Below the pieces are notes generated by a model. The model did not search any database and was not told where the DNA came from. It saw only the letters and a program-made list of their open reading frames with translations. The position numbers and the translations under genes were made by a program. From positions 1,426,001-1,490,000 of the forward strand of contig OZ243042.1 in NCBI GenBank assembly GCA_965212085.1: a stretch of 64,000 bases of DNA, given 5' to 3'. This document shows positions 32,942-53,442 of this stretch, piece by piece. How positions within the stretch are numbered: position 1 is the first letter of the stretch; each line of letters opens with the position of its first letter. Source of the stretch: JAHRAW01 sp965212085 (GTDB lineage Bacteria > Pseudomonadota > Gammaproteobacteria > Arenicellales > Poriferihabitantaceae).

Positions 32942-33697
32942 ATGGCCGAAGCACAAATCAGCACGACCGGCACAACCGGCATCGGCACACAAACCGCAAC
33001 CGGCGCCGGCAAACGAATGCGCGCCGCGCTTGCCAAAGTGGACCGCGAAAAACTGTATCCGCTCGACGAGGCGCTGTCGCTGGTCAAGGAGCTGGCCTCG
33101 GTGAAGTTCGATGAGTCCGTGGACGCGGCGGTCAACCTCGGGGTGAACGCGCGCAAGTCCGACCAGAACGTTCGCGGCGCCACGGTGCTGCCGAAGGGCA
33201 CCGGCAAAACCGTGCGGGTCGCAGTGTTCGCCGACGGCGACAACGCCGAAGCGGCGCGCGCTGCGGGCGCCGATTTGGTGGGCCTTGAAGACCTCGCGGA
33301 AAACGTCAAGCAGGGGCGCATCGAGTTTGACCTGTGCATCGCCACCCCGGACGCCATGCGCGTGGTCGGGCAGCTCGGGCAGGTGCTCGGGCCGCGCGGC
33401 CTGATGCCGAACCCCAAGGTCGGCACCGTGACCGCCGACGTCGCCAAAGCGGTGCGCGACGCCAAGTCCGGGCAGGTGCAGTACCGCATAGACAAGGCCG
33501 GGCTGATTCACTGCCCGATCGGCAAGGCTTCTTTCGCGCCGGCAGATCTGGCGGAGAACCTGAACGCGCTGCTGGCGGCGTTGATCAAATCAAAACCCGC
33601 CTCGTCCAAGGGGCAGTACATTCGCCGCGTGGCGTTGTCCAGCACCATGGGCCCCGGCGTGCGGGTGGAGCGCGGCAGTATTGCCGCGATTCGGTAA
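32942..33697 (+). CDS. rplA: 50S ribosomal protein L1
   Basis: Forms the L1 stalk and, in E. coli, represses its own operon. Conserved regions include KVDREKLYPLDEALSLVKEL, VNLGVNARKSDQNVRG, GPRGLMPNPKVGTV and STMGPGVRVE. It is 251 residues against about 230 normally. The excess is an N-terminal Thr/Gly-rich stretch (ISTTGTTGIGTQTATGAG) encoded by near-repeats of ACCGGCAC, so this start may carry a low-complexity extension. It follows rplK after two bases. Confidence 0.97.
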   Translation: MAEAQISTTGTTGIGTQTATGAGKRMRAALAKVDREKLYPLDEALSLVKELASVKFDESVDAAVNLGVNARKSDQNVRGATVLPKGTGKTVRVAVFADGDNAEAARAAGADLVGLEDLAENVKQGRIEFDLCIATPDAMRVVGQLGQVLGPRGLMPNPKVGTVTADVAKAVRDAKSGQVQYRIDKAGLIHCPIGKASFAPADLAENLNALLAALIKSKPASSKGQYIRRVALSSTMGPGVRVERGSIAAIR

Positions 33698-33801
33698 AAG
33701 TTTTCGAAAAGTTTTTTTGAAGTTCGTTTTGGGGTTTCCCTGAATGGCTGTCGCAGCGTTATCAGCGCGAGGGGAAATTGTCAAAGACCGCGGGTGAGCC
33801 T

Positions 33802-33863
33802 GACCACTAAATTTAGTAGTCAAGTTCTTAAACGTCCCGGCGCTAAAAGTTTTTTTTAGTGCC
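33802..33863 (+). promoter_or_regulatory. rplJ leader hairpins
   Basis: Two inverted repeats lie in the 245-base rplA-rplJ leader. GACCACTAAATTTAGTAGTC (33802-33821) is a near-perfect 20-base palindrome. GGCGCTAAAA...TTTTAGTGCC (33839-33863) is a 10-bp stem with a 5-base loop rich in U. In E. coli the rplJ leader binds the L10-L12 complex to repress translation. These may serve that role here, or act as an attenuator. Confidence 0.45.
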
Positions 33864-33942
33864 AGGCAGCCGGCGCAGACGGCGATTCGGGTCCGGGCAT
33901 CCGCCCGGAGCGGGACGCCATTTTTCAGTGGAGAGGTGTGGT

Positions 33943-34467
33943 ATGAGTCTGAGTCTCAGTCAGAAAAAGGCCGTGGTCAGCGAGGTGTCCGAGGCGATCG
34001 CTTCGGCCCGGGCCGGCGTGCTGGCCGAGTATCGCGGGTTGAGCGTCGCGCAGCTGAGCGCTTTGCGCGGTGAAGCGAACCGTCAGGGCGTGTGGATCAG
34101 GGTGGTCAAAAACAGCCTTGCGCGGCGCGTCATCGAAGGTTCCGACTTTGCGTGTTTGAGCGAACATTTCACCGGCCCGGTGATTTTTTCCGCGTCCGAA
34201 GATCCGGTCGCGGTGGCGCGGGTGATGGCCGGGTTCGCCCAAGCCAACGACGATCTCAAGATTACCGCGGGCGTGATGAACGGCGCGCTGATGGATGCCG
34301 GCGTCATCGGCGGTCTGGCAAAACTGCCGGGGCGCGATGAACTCATCGCCCAGTTGGTGGGCGTGATGGCGGCGCCGATGCGCAAACTGGCGGCGACCCT
34401 CAACGAGATACCGTCGCGCTTCGTTCGCACCACCGCGGCGCTCGCGGAGTCGAAGGAAGCGGCCTGA
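33943..34467 (+). CDS. rplJ: 50S ribosomal protein L10
   Basis: Base of the L7/L12 stalk. The 174-residue protein shows SQKKAVVSEVSEAI, VLAEYRGLSVAQLSALR, VVKNSLARRVIEGS and FTGPVIFSASEDPVAVARVM, with the C-terminal helix APMRKLAATLNEIPSRFVRTTAAL that recruits L7/L12. ATG at 33943 follows GGAGAGG. The open frame back to 33859 is discarded as leader. Confidence 0.97.
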   Translation: MSLSLSQKKAVVSEVSEAIASARAGVLAEYRGLSVAQLSALRGEANRQGVWIRVVKNSLARRVIEGSDFACLSEHFTGPVIFSASEDPVAVARVMAGFAQANDDLKITAGVMNGALMDAGVIGGLAKLPGRDELIAQLVGVMAAPMRKLAATLNEIPSRFVRTTAALAESKEAA

Positions 34468-34556
34468 CTTTGTTCGTTCATCGTTCCGTACGCACCGGAG
34501 TCCACTGAAATTTAATTTTTTTTATTCATGTTTTACAGTATCAGGAGAAACCAACC

Positions 34557-34946
34557 ATGACTTTAAGCAAACAAGAAATCCTCGACGGCATCGCCGGGAT
34601 GTCGGTGCTTGACCTGTCCGAGTTAATCAAGGACATGGAAGAGAAATTCGGCGTCTCCGCGTCCGCGGCGGTTGCCGTTGCCGCGGCGCCCGGAGCCGCC
34701 GCCGGCGCCGTTGAGGCCGCCGAGGAGCAAACCGAATTCACCCTGCTGCTGACCGGGTTCGGCGACAAAAAAGTCGCCGTAATCAAGGCGGTGCGCGCCA
34801 TCACCGGCCTCGGCCTCAAGGAGGCCAAGGACCTCGTGGAAGCCGCGCCGGGCGGCCCGCCGGTCAAGGAGGGCATCAACAAGGAGGAAGCCGAGGGCTT
34901 CAAAAAGCAGATCGAGGAAGCCGGCGGCACGGTGGAACTCAAGTAA
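34557..34946 (+). CDS. rplL: 50S ribosomal protein L7/L12
   Basis: Mobile stalk protein that recruits translational GTPases. It is 129 residues: the N-terminal dimerisation helix (QEILDGIAGMSVLDLSELIKDMEEKFGV), an Ala/Val/Pro-rich hinge, and the C-terminal domain (EFTLLLTGFGDKKVAVIKAVRAITGLGLKEAKDLVEAAP...KEGINKEEAEGFKKQIEEAGGTVELK). AGGAG precedes the ATG. The 240-base gap to rpoB has a stem-loop near 35046-35072 (GGCGG...CCGCC), where E. coli has an RNase III site. Confidence 0.98.
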   Translation: MTLSKQEILDGIAGMSVLDLSELIKDMEEKFGVSASAAVAVAAAPGAAAGAVEAAEEQTEFTLLLTGFGDKKVAVIKAVRAITGLGLKEAKDLVEAAPGGPPVKEGINKEEAEGFKKQIEEAGGTVELK

Positions 34947-35185
34947 GCGGTGGCCGGTGGATGGCGCCGGCGCCGGGCTTGAAGCCGTGCGCCCGTGCGC
35001 TTGATGCCGGTTTGTATGTGGCGGTTTGTATGTGAATGCGTGTGCGCGGCGGGGCCGGAAGGTTCCGCCGCCCCCATGCAACTGAAGGGCAACCGAAAGG
35101 CAACTGACGACGCCCCGCGCGGCTTGACCGCCGGCGGGAGCATTACGGCAACTATGGCGGCGCGATTCGACTAACGAGGCAACAA

Positions 35186-43848
<8,663 letters not shown>

Positions 43849-43854
43849 ATAATC

Positions 43855-44200
43855 CGGTCGCGAGGGCGCGGGGCGCGGGGCGCGGGGTTGCGCGTGACGC
43901 GCGTTGTGGGGGGGATGCCCCCCACGCCCCCCTTTGCGGCGCGGGGAAACATCCTGTTTCCAGTGCCGCCGTGCGCGTCCCTGCGCACGTCGAAGTCAGC
44001 GGCTATCGCCGCCGGTTGGACGGCCGCAGAGGTGTGAAGACGGGCGGAGAACAATTATGCTTGGTCGTTTCTTTTGCGCTGCCTTTGTCTTTCCTTACGC
44101 CCTCGGTGTCATTCCCGAACGATAGAAAAACAAGGAACGCCAGCGACCATGTTTTTCATCGTATCGGGAATCCAGTTTTTTTGGCCCGGCGATAGCCGGA
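43855..44200 (+). repeat. Composite repeat block 5, rpoC/topB gap
   Basis: Module A (43875-43965), the variant segment TCGAAGTCAGCGGCTATCGCC, and an inverted module B (ATTCCCGAACGATAGAAAAA ... TTTTTCATCGTATCGGGAAT, 44112-44173). No terminator or gene was recognised in 43849-44210. Confidence 0.85.
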
Positions 44201-44210
44201 CTGCCGGCGT

Positions 44211-46880
<2,670 letters not shown>

Positions 46881-47007
46881 CGTAAAATCAAGTTGCCTGC
46901 GCTTTGGGCTGCTTCGCCCGTTTAGCGAAAGTTATGGGTGGTGCGCGTTGGGGAGCGGTCTGGAGACCAGTGCACAGTGACCAACGCCCAATGCCCAATG
47001 CCAACGG

Positions 47008-47490
47008 CTAGTGAATACAGGTATGCAACCCATCCAAAACCAGCGATTCGGTCAGTTCGGAAATTCCCTCGCCTTCGGCGTAGTTGCTGAGCACCATCAG
47101 GATCACCCACTTGAGGTGGTCAAGGTCAATGCTGTCAACCCCCAGCGCCATGAGTTGGTTGATTACCATTTCCCGGGAAGCCGGGTCGAGCACCCCGCAC
47201 TGCTCAAGGTTGAGCAACAGGCCCTGGGCCTCGATGCCGAGGCGTTCGGCTTCTTCCGGGGTGTAGTGGCGCAGCGCGCCCTGGTTGGCGGCGGACGGCT
47301 CGGCGGCGTTCTCCTCGCACAGCTGGGCGAGGTTCTCCAGCCAGTCGAAGGCGCGGTCGATCATGCTGTGTTCGAACCCGGCCTGACTGAGTTCCAGGGC
47401 CAGGGTTTCCTGGTCGGGTTCGTATTCCTCTTCGTCGAACATATAGTTCTCGAACAGGTAGATGAGTACATCAAGCACGTTTTCTTTCAT
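47008..47490 (-). CDS. smg: Smg family protein (DUF494)
   Basis: A 160-residue protein of unknown biochemical role, conserved between dprA and a topoisomerase gene in many proteobacteria. It begins MKENVLDVLIYLFENYMFDEEEYEPD and is acidic and helical. The region RHYTPEEAERLGIEAQGLLLNLEQCGVLDPASREMVINQLMAL is characteristic. It lies 71 bases after dprA and 127 bases before topB, consistent with an operon. Confidence 0.93.
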   Translation of the reverse strand: MKENVLDVLIYLFENYMFDEEEYEPDQETLALELSQAGFEHSMIDRAFDWLENLAQLCEENAAEPSAANQGALRHYTPEEAERLGIEAQGLLLNLEQCGVLDPASREMVINQLMALGVDSIDLDHLKWVILMVLSNYAEGEGISELTESLVLDGLHTCIH

Positions 47491-47561
47491 TGAGGTCAGG
47501 TCGTTGGGTTCGAGTCAGGTCGTGCGGGACGCCCGCGTGCCGCGTGGTCCGCCGTCCACAG

Positions 47562-48665
47562 TTATTGCGGCAACCGCTGATAGCCCCCGGTGGTCGCGGC
47601 GATCAGCCCTTTGAGCTCCAGCTCCGTTAGGATGTATGAAACTTTGTCCGCCGTCAATCCGCTTTGTTCGATAAGTTGGTCCATGGCGGCGGGAGTATAG
47701 TCTATCAGACCGTACAACCGCCCGAGTTCGCCGGACGGCTCCACGACCGCCACAGCCGCCGGAACCGGTTTGTCGTGGTCGCAGCCGACTGCGGGCCGCG
47801 GGATGAAGAACTGCCCGATTTCTTCGAGGACATCGGCGCCGGTCTCCACCAGTTTGGCCCCCTGGCGCAGCAGGCGGTGGCAGCCACGGCTGACCGGAAC
47901 GTGGATGGAGCCGGGCACCGCAAACACCTCGCGGCCCTGCTCCCCGGCCAGCCGCGCGGTGATCAGGCTGCCGCTGGGAATGCCCGCTTCCACCACCAGC
48001 GTGCCCAGGGAGAGGCCGCTGATGATGCGGTTGCGGCGGGGAAAATGCTGGCGTTTGGGCGGGACGCCGGGCGGGTATTCGGAGGCGATCAATCCGTTTT
48101 CCGCGATTTCCCGGTGCAGCGCGTGGTTTTCCCTGGGATACACCACGTCGAGGCCGGTGGCGACCACGGCGATGGTTTTGCCGCCGGCGTCGAGGCAGCC
48201 GCGGTGGGCGTTGTTATCAATTCCCAGTGCCATGCCGCTGGTGATGGTCAAGCCGAGGACGCCCAGTTCGGCGGCCAGTTGCCGGGTGGTTCGCCGCCCC
48301 GACGGGGTCGGCTTGCGGCTGCCGACCATGGCCAGTTGCGGGCTGCTCAGCAACGAGCGGTCGCCGAGCACGAACAAGCCGAGGGGCGCGTAATCAATCT
48401 GGTTGAGCAGGGGCGGAAAATCGGGGTCGTTGAAGCCCACGAAACCGCCGCCGATGCCCGCAAGAGCCGCGAGGTCGGCATCAACGTCGGGGTATCGCAA
48501 CCTGGGCGGCGCCCGCCCGCCGCGCGCCTTGCCCAGCACCCCGGCGATGGTCGCGGAATCAGCCCCCAACACCGCCGCCGGCGAGCCCAGCGCGCTCACC
48601 AGCCTGCGCTTGGCGGCGCCGGACAGCCCTTTGACGTAGATCAGTTGAAGCCATTCCGTCAGCAT
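47562..48665 (-). CDS. dprA: DNA-processing protein DprA
   Basis: Loads RecA onto incoming single-stranded DNA during natural transformation. It is 367 residues. The Rossmann-like domain has MVGSRKPTPSGRR, LTITSGMALGIDNNAHRG, TIAVVATGLDVVYPRENHALHREI, QHFPRRNRIISGLS and LVVEAGIPSGSLITARLAGEQGREVFAVPGS. A C-terminal winged helix follows. ATG at 48665 gives MLTEWLQLIYVKG; ATG at 48686 is an alternative. The ~320-base gap to the divergent nitrilase gene holds a decayed module A fragment (about 48750-48790) and probably both promoters. Confidence 0.94.
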   Translation of the reverse strand: MLTEWLQLIYVKGLSGAAKRRLVSALGSPAAVLGADSATIAGVLGKARGGRAPPRLRYPDVDADLAALAGIGGGFVGFNDPDFPPLLNQIDYAPLGLFVLGDRSLLSSPQLAMVGSRKPTPSGRRTTRQLAAELGVLGLTITSGMALGIDNNAHRGCLDAGGKTIAVVATGLDVVYPRENHALHREIAENGLIASEYPPGVPPKRQHFPRRNRIISGLSLGTLVVEAGIPSGSLITARLAGEQGREVFAVPGSIHVPVSRGCHRLLRQGAKLVETGADVLEEIGQFFIPRPAVGCDHDKPVPAAVAVVEPSGELGRLYGLIDYTPAAMDQLIEQSGLTADKVSYILTELELKGLIAATTGGYQRLPQ

Positions 48666-48983
48666 GGATGCTTCCTTGCGTTGCATAAAGTCCCTGGGGA
48701 AGTTGTTTGTTGCCGGGGGATTATAGCAGTTACGGGGCGGGGTGGGGCGCGTTTTGTGCGCGTCACGCCCCCGCAAGTATCAGAAACGATACGAACAATC
48801 CAGCGTCCAACGTCCAACCACCGGCGCAAGCCGTTAACATTCAGAATCAAACCACCGGCACCAGCCACCGACTAAATTGGCGTGCTATCATCCCCGCACT
48901 TCCAGGCAGGATCATGCATTGCACACCACCCGCTCCCCCGATCATTCCCCGACCCACCCGCCGCACCGCCGGGAGTCACGGCC

Positions 48984-49802
48984 ATGACCCTGATAGCCGC
49001 CGTGCAGACCACCTCCGGCGATGACATTGACCGCAATCTCGAGGCCGTCTCCGGGCACGTTGAAACCGCCGGTGCCGGGGGTGCGGAGGTGGTGGTGTTG
49101 CCGGAGTGCTTTGCCCTGATGCCGAAAAATTCGCGGCAGTTGCGGCGTTGCGCCGAGGTTCACGGTGAAGGGAAGATTCAGGATTTCCTCGGGCGGTTGT
49201 CGCGCCGTGCGGGGCTTTGGATTATCGCCGGGACGCTGCCCCTGCGCAGCGACGATGCCGTGCGCGCCTTTAACTCATTGCTGGTGTACGATGACCGCGG
49301 CGCAAACGTGGCGCGCTACGACAAGATTCACCTGTTCGACGTCTCGTTGCCGGGCGGCGAGACGCACCGGGAATCGGACTACACCATGGCCGGCGAGCGG
49401 TGCGTGGTGCAGGACACGCCGGCGGGCGTGGTCGGGTTGACGGTTTGTTATGATGTGCGCTTTCCGGAGGTGTACCGAAGGTTGTCGGCGCTGGGCGCCA
49501 CCAGCATGGTGGTGCCTTCGGCGTTCACGGTTGCCACCGGCGCCGCGCACTGGGCGCCGCTGTTGCGCGCCCGCGCCATCGAAAACTGCTGCTACGTGAT
49601 CGCCCCGGCCCAGGTCGGCGACCACGCCGGCGGGCGGCGAACTTACGGCCACAGCCTGGTCATAGACCCGTGGGGGGAAGTGCTGGCGGAGCGCAAAACC
49701 GCGCCGGGGGTGTTGTTCGCCGAGATAGACCACGGCAAACTGGAACGCATTCGCGGGCAGTTGCCGAGCCTGTCCCACCGCCGCGCCGACTTGTTTCCCT
49801 GA
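48984..49802 (+). CDS. Carbon-nitrogen hydrolase (Nit1/deaminated-glutathione amidase-like)
   Basis: A 272-residue nitrilase-superfamily amidase with the Glu-Lys-Cys triad: E in VVVLPECFAL, K in YDKIHLFDVSLPGG and C in GLTVCYDVRFPEVYRRL. The pattern RFPEVYRRL...GATSMVVPSAFTVATGAAHWAPLLRARAIEN resembles the Nit1/YbeM branch that repairs deaminated glutathione; this is inferred by similarity. ATG at 48984 starts MTLIAAVQTTSG, with the frame open further upstream. It is 26 bases ahead of tldD, so probably cotranscribed. Confidence 0.88.
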   Translation: MTLIAAVQTTSGDDIDRNLEAVSGHVETAGAGGAEVVVLPECFALMPKNSRQLRRCAEVHGEGKIQDFLGRLSRRAGLWIIAGTLPLRSDDAVRAFNSLLVYDDRGANVARYDKIHLFDVSLPGGETHRESDYTMAGERCVVQDTPAGVVGLTVCYDVRFPEVYRRLSALGATSMVVPSAFTVATGAAHWAPLLRARAIENCCYVIAPAQVGDHAGGRRTYGHSLVIDPWGEVLAERKTAPGVLFAEIDHGKLERIRGQLPSLSHRRADLFP

Positions 49803-49828
49803 ACGCAAAAGAGCAAAAGAGAAAAGCC

Positions 49829-51307
49829 ATGTCCCAATCACTGCAAACCGCCCCACTGCAAACCGCGCGCGACACTCTGCTCGAACCCGCCGGCATCGGC
49901 GACCGGGAAATTGACCGGGTGCTGAGCCGCCTGATGGCCCCGCAGATTGACTACGCCGACTTGTACTTCCAGTATTCCCGCCACGAAACCTGGGCTTTGG
50001 AGGAAGGCACGGTCAAGTCCGGCAGTTACGGCATTGAGCAGGGCGCCGGGGTGCGCGCGGTCAGCGGCGACAAGACCGGCTTCGCCTACTCGGATGAACT
50101 GATCCTGCCGGCGTTGTCCGACGCCGCCGGCGCCGCCAGGGCCATCGCCCGCACTCGCACCGGCACCGAAACCGGCGTGTTTGCCGGCGATGCCATGCAA
50201 CGGCGCGAACCGGAAAGCATCCTGCGCTACCAGCCCGTTGACCCCCTTCACTCGCTGCGCGATGATGAAAAAGTGGCGTTGATTCGCCACGCCGAAAAAA
50301 TCGCCCGGGCCGCCGACCCGCGGGTTTCCCAAGTGATGGTCTCGCTGGCGGCGACCAGGGACGTGATCATGGTGGCGCGCTCGGACGGCTTGCGGGCGGC
50401 GGACGTCCGCCCGTTGATTCGCATGAACGTCACCGTCATCGCCGAACAAAACGGCCGCCGGGAACAGGGCTCATCGGGGGGCGGCGGGCGCTACGGCTAC
50501 CGCTACTTCACCGACAACAACCTCGCCGAACAGTACGCCCGGGACGCGGTACGCCAGGCCTTGGTGCAGTTGGAATCCAGGGACGCCCCGGCCGGGGAGA
50601 TGACCGTGGTGCTGGGGCCGGGCTGGCCGGGCATCCTGCTCCACGAAGCCATCGGCCACGGCCTCGAAGGCGACTTCAACCGCAAGGGAACCTCGGCGTT
50701 CAGCGGCCGCATCGGCGAGAAAGTGGCCTCCGAAATATGCACCGTGGTGGACGACGGCGCCATGGAAAACCGCCGCGGGTCGCTGTGCGTGGATGACGAG
50801 GGCGAGCCCACCGGCCGCACCGTGCTCATCGAAAACGGCGTGCTGACCGGCTACATGCAGGATCAACTGAACGCGCGCCTGATGAACATGCCGCCCACCG
50901 GCAATGGCCGGCGCGAGTCCTACGCCCACCCGCCGATGCCGCGCATGACCAATACCTGCATGCTGAGCGGCAGCCACGACCCCGAAGAAATCATCGCCTC
51001 GGTGGACGACGGCCTGTACGCGGTCAACTTCGGCGGCGGGCAGGTGGACATCACCTCCGGCAAGTTCGTGTTCTCCGCGTCCGAAGCCTACCGCATCGAG
51101 CGCGGCAAGATCACCCACCCGGTAAAAGGCGCGACCCTGATCGGCAACGGCCCGGACGTGCTCACCCGGGTTTCCATGCTCGGCGACGACATGGCCCTCG
51201 ACCCCGGCGTCGGTATATGCGGCAAGGACGGCCAGAGCGTGCCGGTGGGGGTCGGCCAGCCGACCATGAAAATTGACCGCCTGACGGTCGGCGGCGCGGC
51301 GTTGTAG
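49829..51307 (+). CDS. tldD: Metalloprotease subunit TldD
   Basis: Forms the TldD-TldE(PmbA) heterodimeric zinc protease that trims unfolded peptides, for example leader peptides of modified microcins and CcdA. It is 492 residues and contains the zinc motif HEAIGHGLEGDFNRKGTSAFSG (HExxxH) and the C-terminal zinc-ligand region SGSHDPEEIIASVDDGLYAVNFGGGQVDI. ATG at 49829 is chosen; the frame upstream is the tail of the nitrilase gene in another phase. The partner pmbA begins about 20 bases downstream. Confidence 0.95.
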   Translation: MSQSLQTAPLQTARDTLLEPAGIGDREIDRVLSRLMAPQIDYADLYFQYSRHETWALEEGTVKSGSYGIEQGAGVRAVSGDKTGFAYSDELILPALSDAAGAARAIARTRTGTETGVFAGDAMQRREPESILRYQPVDPLHSLRDDEKVALIRHAEKIARAADPRVSQVMVSLAATRDVIMVARSDGLRAADVRPLIRMNVTVIAEQNGRREQGSSGGGGRYGYRYFTDNNLAEQYARDAVRQALVQLESRDAPAGEMTVVLGPGWPGILLHEAIGHGLEGDFNRKGTSAFSGRIGEKVASEICTVVDDGAMENRRGSLCVDDEGEPTGRTVLIENGVLTGYMQDQLNARLMNMPPTGNGRRESYAHPPMPRMTNTCMLSGSHDPEEIIASVDDGLYAVNFGGGQVDITSGKFVFSASEAYRIERGKITHPVKGATLIGNGPDVLTRVSMLGDDMALDPGVGICGKDGQSVPVGVGQPTMKIDRLTVGGAAL

Positions 51308-51328
51308 GCGGCTTTGCAGGCGGTTTTG

Positions 51329-52684
51329 ATGGCCAAGTCGTGGAACCCGCAGCCGGCTGATGCGCTCGAGCGAAGCATCGCCGGGGTCGCCGAAACCGCC
51401 CTCGCCCGGGCCGCCGAACTCGGCGCATCCATGGCCGAGACCGCGGTCGGGCAGGGGCAGGGGATGTCGGTCACGGTTCGCAACGGCGAGGTGGAAACCG
51501 TGGAGCATCACCGCGATAAAAGCCTCGCGGTCACGGTGTATTTCGGCCACCGCAGCGGCAGCGCCGACACCACCGACTTCTCCGAGACCGCGATTCACCA
51601 AAGCGTCGCCAGCGCCTGCAACATCGCCCGCTTCACCGAGGAAGACCCGTGCAACGGCCTCGCCGAGCGCGGCTTGCTGGCCACCGATTTTCCCGACCTC
51701 GGCCTTTTTCATCCGTGGCAACCGAGCATGGATGAAGCCATCCAAATCGCCGCCGAATGTGAACACGCGGCGCTCGGCTGCGACCCGCGCATCAGCAACA
51801 CCGAAGGCGCAACGCTGTCGAGCCACCACGGCGTTGACCTGTACGCCACCTCCGCGGGCTTCCGCGGCCTCGCCCGTGGCAGCCACCACAGCACCGCGTG
51901 TTCGGTGATCGCCGGCCACGGCGATTCCATGCAACGGGATTACTGGTACGACAGCGCCCGGGACGCGGCGGATCTAGCCCCGGCGCGGGCCGTGGGCGAG
52001 GAATCCGCGCGCCGCACCGTGCGCCGCCTCGGCGCCCGAAAAGCGCGCACCGGAGAGTACCCGGTTATCTTCGAACCCACGGTGGCCGCCAGCCTCACCG
52101 GGCATTTGGTGAGCGCCATCAGCGGCTCCAACCTGTACCGCAAAGCCTCGTTCCTGTTGGACAAGGCCGGAGAGCGAATCTTCCCCGGCGCCATCCGCAT
52201 CCACGAACAGCCGCACCTGCCCAAGTCCCCCGGCGGCGCAAGCTTCGACGGCGAAGGCGTGGCCACCACCCCCCGCGACATCGTCGCCGGCGGCGTGCTG
52301 CAAGGCTACGTCCTCAACAGTTACGCCGCGCGCAAACTGAACACCCGCACCACCGGCAACGCCGGCGGCGTGCGCAACCTCGAAATCCAGCCCACCACCG
52401 ACGCCGGCCTCGAAGCCCTGATCAAACAGATGGGGCGCGGCCTGGTGGTCAGCGAGTTGATCGGATTCGGCGTCAACACCGTGACCGGCGACTATTCCAG
52501 GGGCGCGTTCGGCTTCTGGGTGGAGAACGGCGAGATTCAATACCCGGTGCAGGAATTCACCATCGCCGGAAATCTCGCGCAGATGTTTGAAGATGTTGTC
52601 TGCGTCGGCGCCGACACCGACCTTCGCCGTAACATTCGCACGGGGTCGGTTTTGATTGAGAAGATGACTGTGGCGGGGGCGTAA
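51329..52684 (+). CDS. pmbA: Metalloprotease subunit TldE/PmbA
   Basis: The non-metal-binding partner of TldD, about 451 residues. Visible conserved parts include GQGMSVTVRNGEVETVEHHRDKSL, GHRSGSADTTDFS, NTEGATLSSHHGVDLYATS, GTREYPVIFEP-like ARTGEYPVIFEPTVAASL, TTGNAGGVRNLEIQPT and RGAFGFWVENGEIQYPVQEFTIAGNLAQMF. It lacks the HExxxH of TldD, as expected. ATG at 51329 (MAKSWNPQ) is preferred over a TTG at 51314. Confidence 0.95.
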   Translation: MAKSWNPQPADALERSIAGVAETALARAAELGASMAETAVGQGQGMSVTVRNGEVETVEHHRDKSLAVTVYFGHRSGSADTTDFSETAIHQSVASACNIARFTEEDPCNGLAERGLLATDFPDLGLFHPWQPSMDEAIQIAAECEHAALGCDPRISNTEGATLSSHHGVDLYATSAGFRGLARGSHHSTACSVIAGHGDSMQRDYWYDSARDAADLAPARAVGEESARRTVRRLGARKARTGEYPVIFEPTVAASLTGHLVSAISGSNLYRKASFLLDKAGERIFPGAIRIHEQPHLPKSPGGASFDGEGVATTPRDIVAGGVLQGYVLNSYAARKLNTRTTGNAGGVRNLEIQPTTDAGLEALIKQMGRGLVVSELIGFGVNTVTGDYSRGAFGFWVENGEIQYPVQEFTIAGNLAQMFEDVVCVGADTDLRRNIRTGSVLIEKMTVAGA

Positions 52685-52689
52685 GGACG

Positions 52690-53432
52690 GGGGCGCGGTG
52701 CGCGGGTTTGCGGTGCGCGTTTTGTGCGCGTGACGCGCATTTGCGGGGGGAGACCCCCCGCGCCCCCCTGTGCGGCGCGGGGAAACTCCTGTTTCCAGCG
52801 CCGCGCGCACATCCCTGTGCGCGACAGTCCGGCTATCGCCGGGCCGAAAAAGCGGATGCCCGATACGATGAAAAACATGGTCGCTGGCGCTCCCTGTTTT
52901 TCTATCGTTCGGGAATGATACCGAGGGCGCGGGGCGGGTTGCGCGTGACGCGCATGTGGGGGGGAGAGCCCCCCACGCCCCCCTTTGCGGCGCGGGAAAA
53001 CATCCTGTTTTCAGCGCCGCTGCGCACATCCCTGTGCGCGACAGCCGGCTATCGCCGGACCGAAAAAGCGGATACGATACGATGAAAAATATGGTCGCTA
53101 TCGCTCCCTATTTTTCTATCGTTCGGGAATGACGGCAGAGGCGTAAGGGAGGGCAAAGGAAGCGCAAAAGAAGCGACCAAGCCTCATCGTTTCCCTTGCC
53201 CGTCTTTACACCTCTGCGGCCGTCCAACCGGCGGCGTAGCCGCTAACTTCGGCGTGCGCAGGGACGCGCACGGCGGCGCTGAAAACAGGATGTTTTCCCG
53301 CGCCGCAAGGGGGGCATGCGGGGGGTCTCCCCCCGCAAATGCGCGTCACGCGCAACCGCCCCCCCGCGCTCTGCGTCCCGCGCCTCGCGCCCCCGCATAA
53401 GCGACTTGCGTACTCGGAAATCCAGTTTTACT
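52690..53432. repeat. Composite repeat blocks 6-8: two direct copies and one inverted copy
   Basis: Two head-to-tail copies of modules A plus B lie at about 52725-52920 and 52940-53135. An inverted copy with the variant 3' half (GGCGTGCGCAGGGACGCGC, 53250-53268, and CGCAAATGCGCGTCACGCG, 53334-53352) follows. The pmbA-rppH gap from 52685 to 53442 contains only these repeats; the short ORFs across it are translations of the repeats. Confidence 0.88.
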
Positions 53433-53442
53433 TGCGCCGGCG

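Noticed and set aside
52690..53432. Repeated units considered as a CRISPR array.
   Set aside because: Units are long, palindromic, irregularly spaced and in both orientations, with no constant spacer length and no cas genes in the window.
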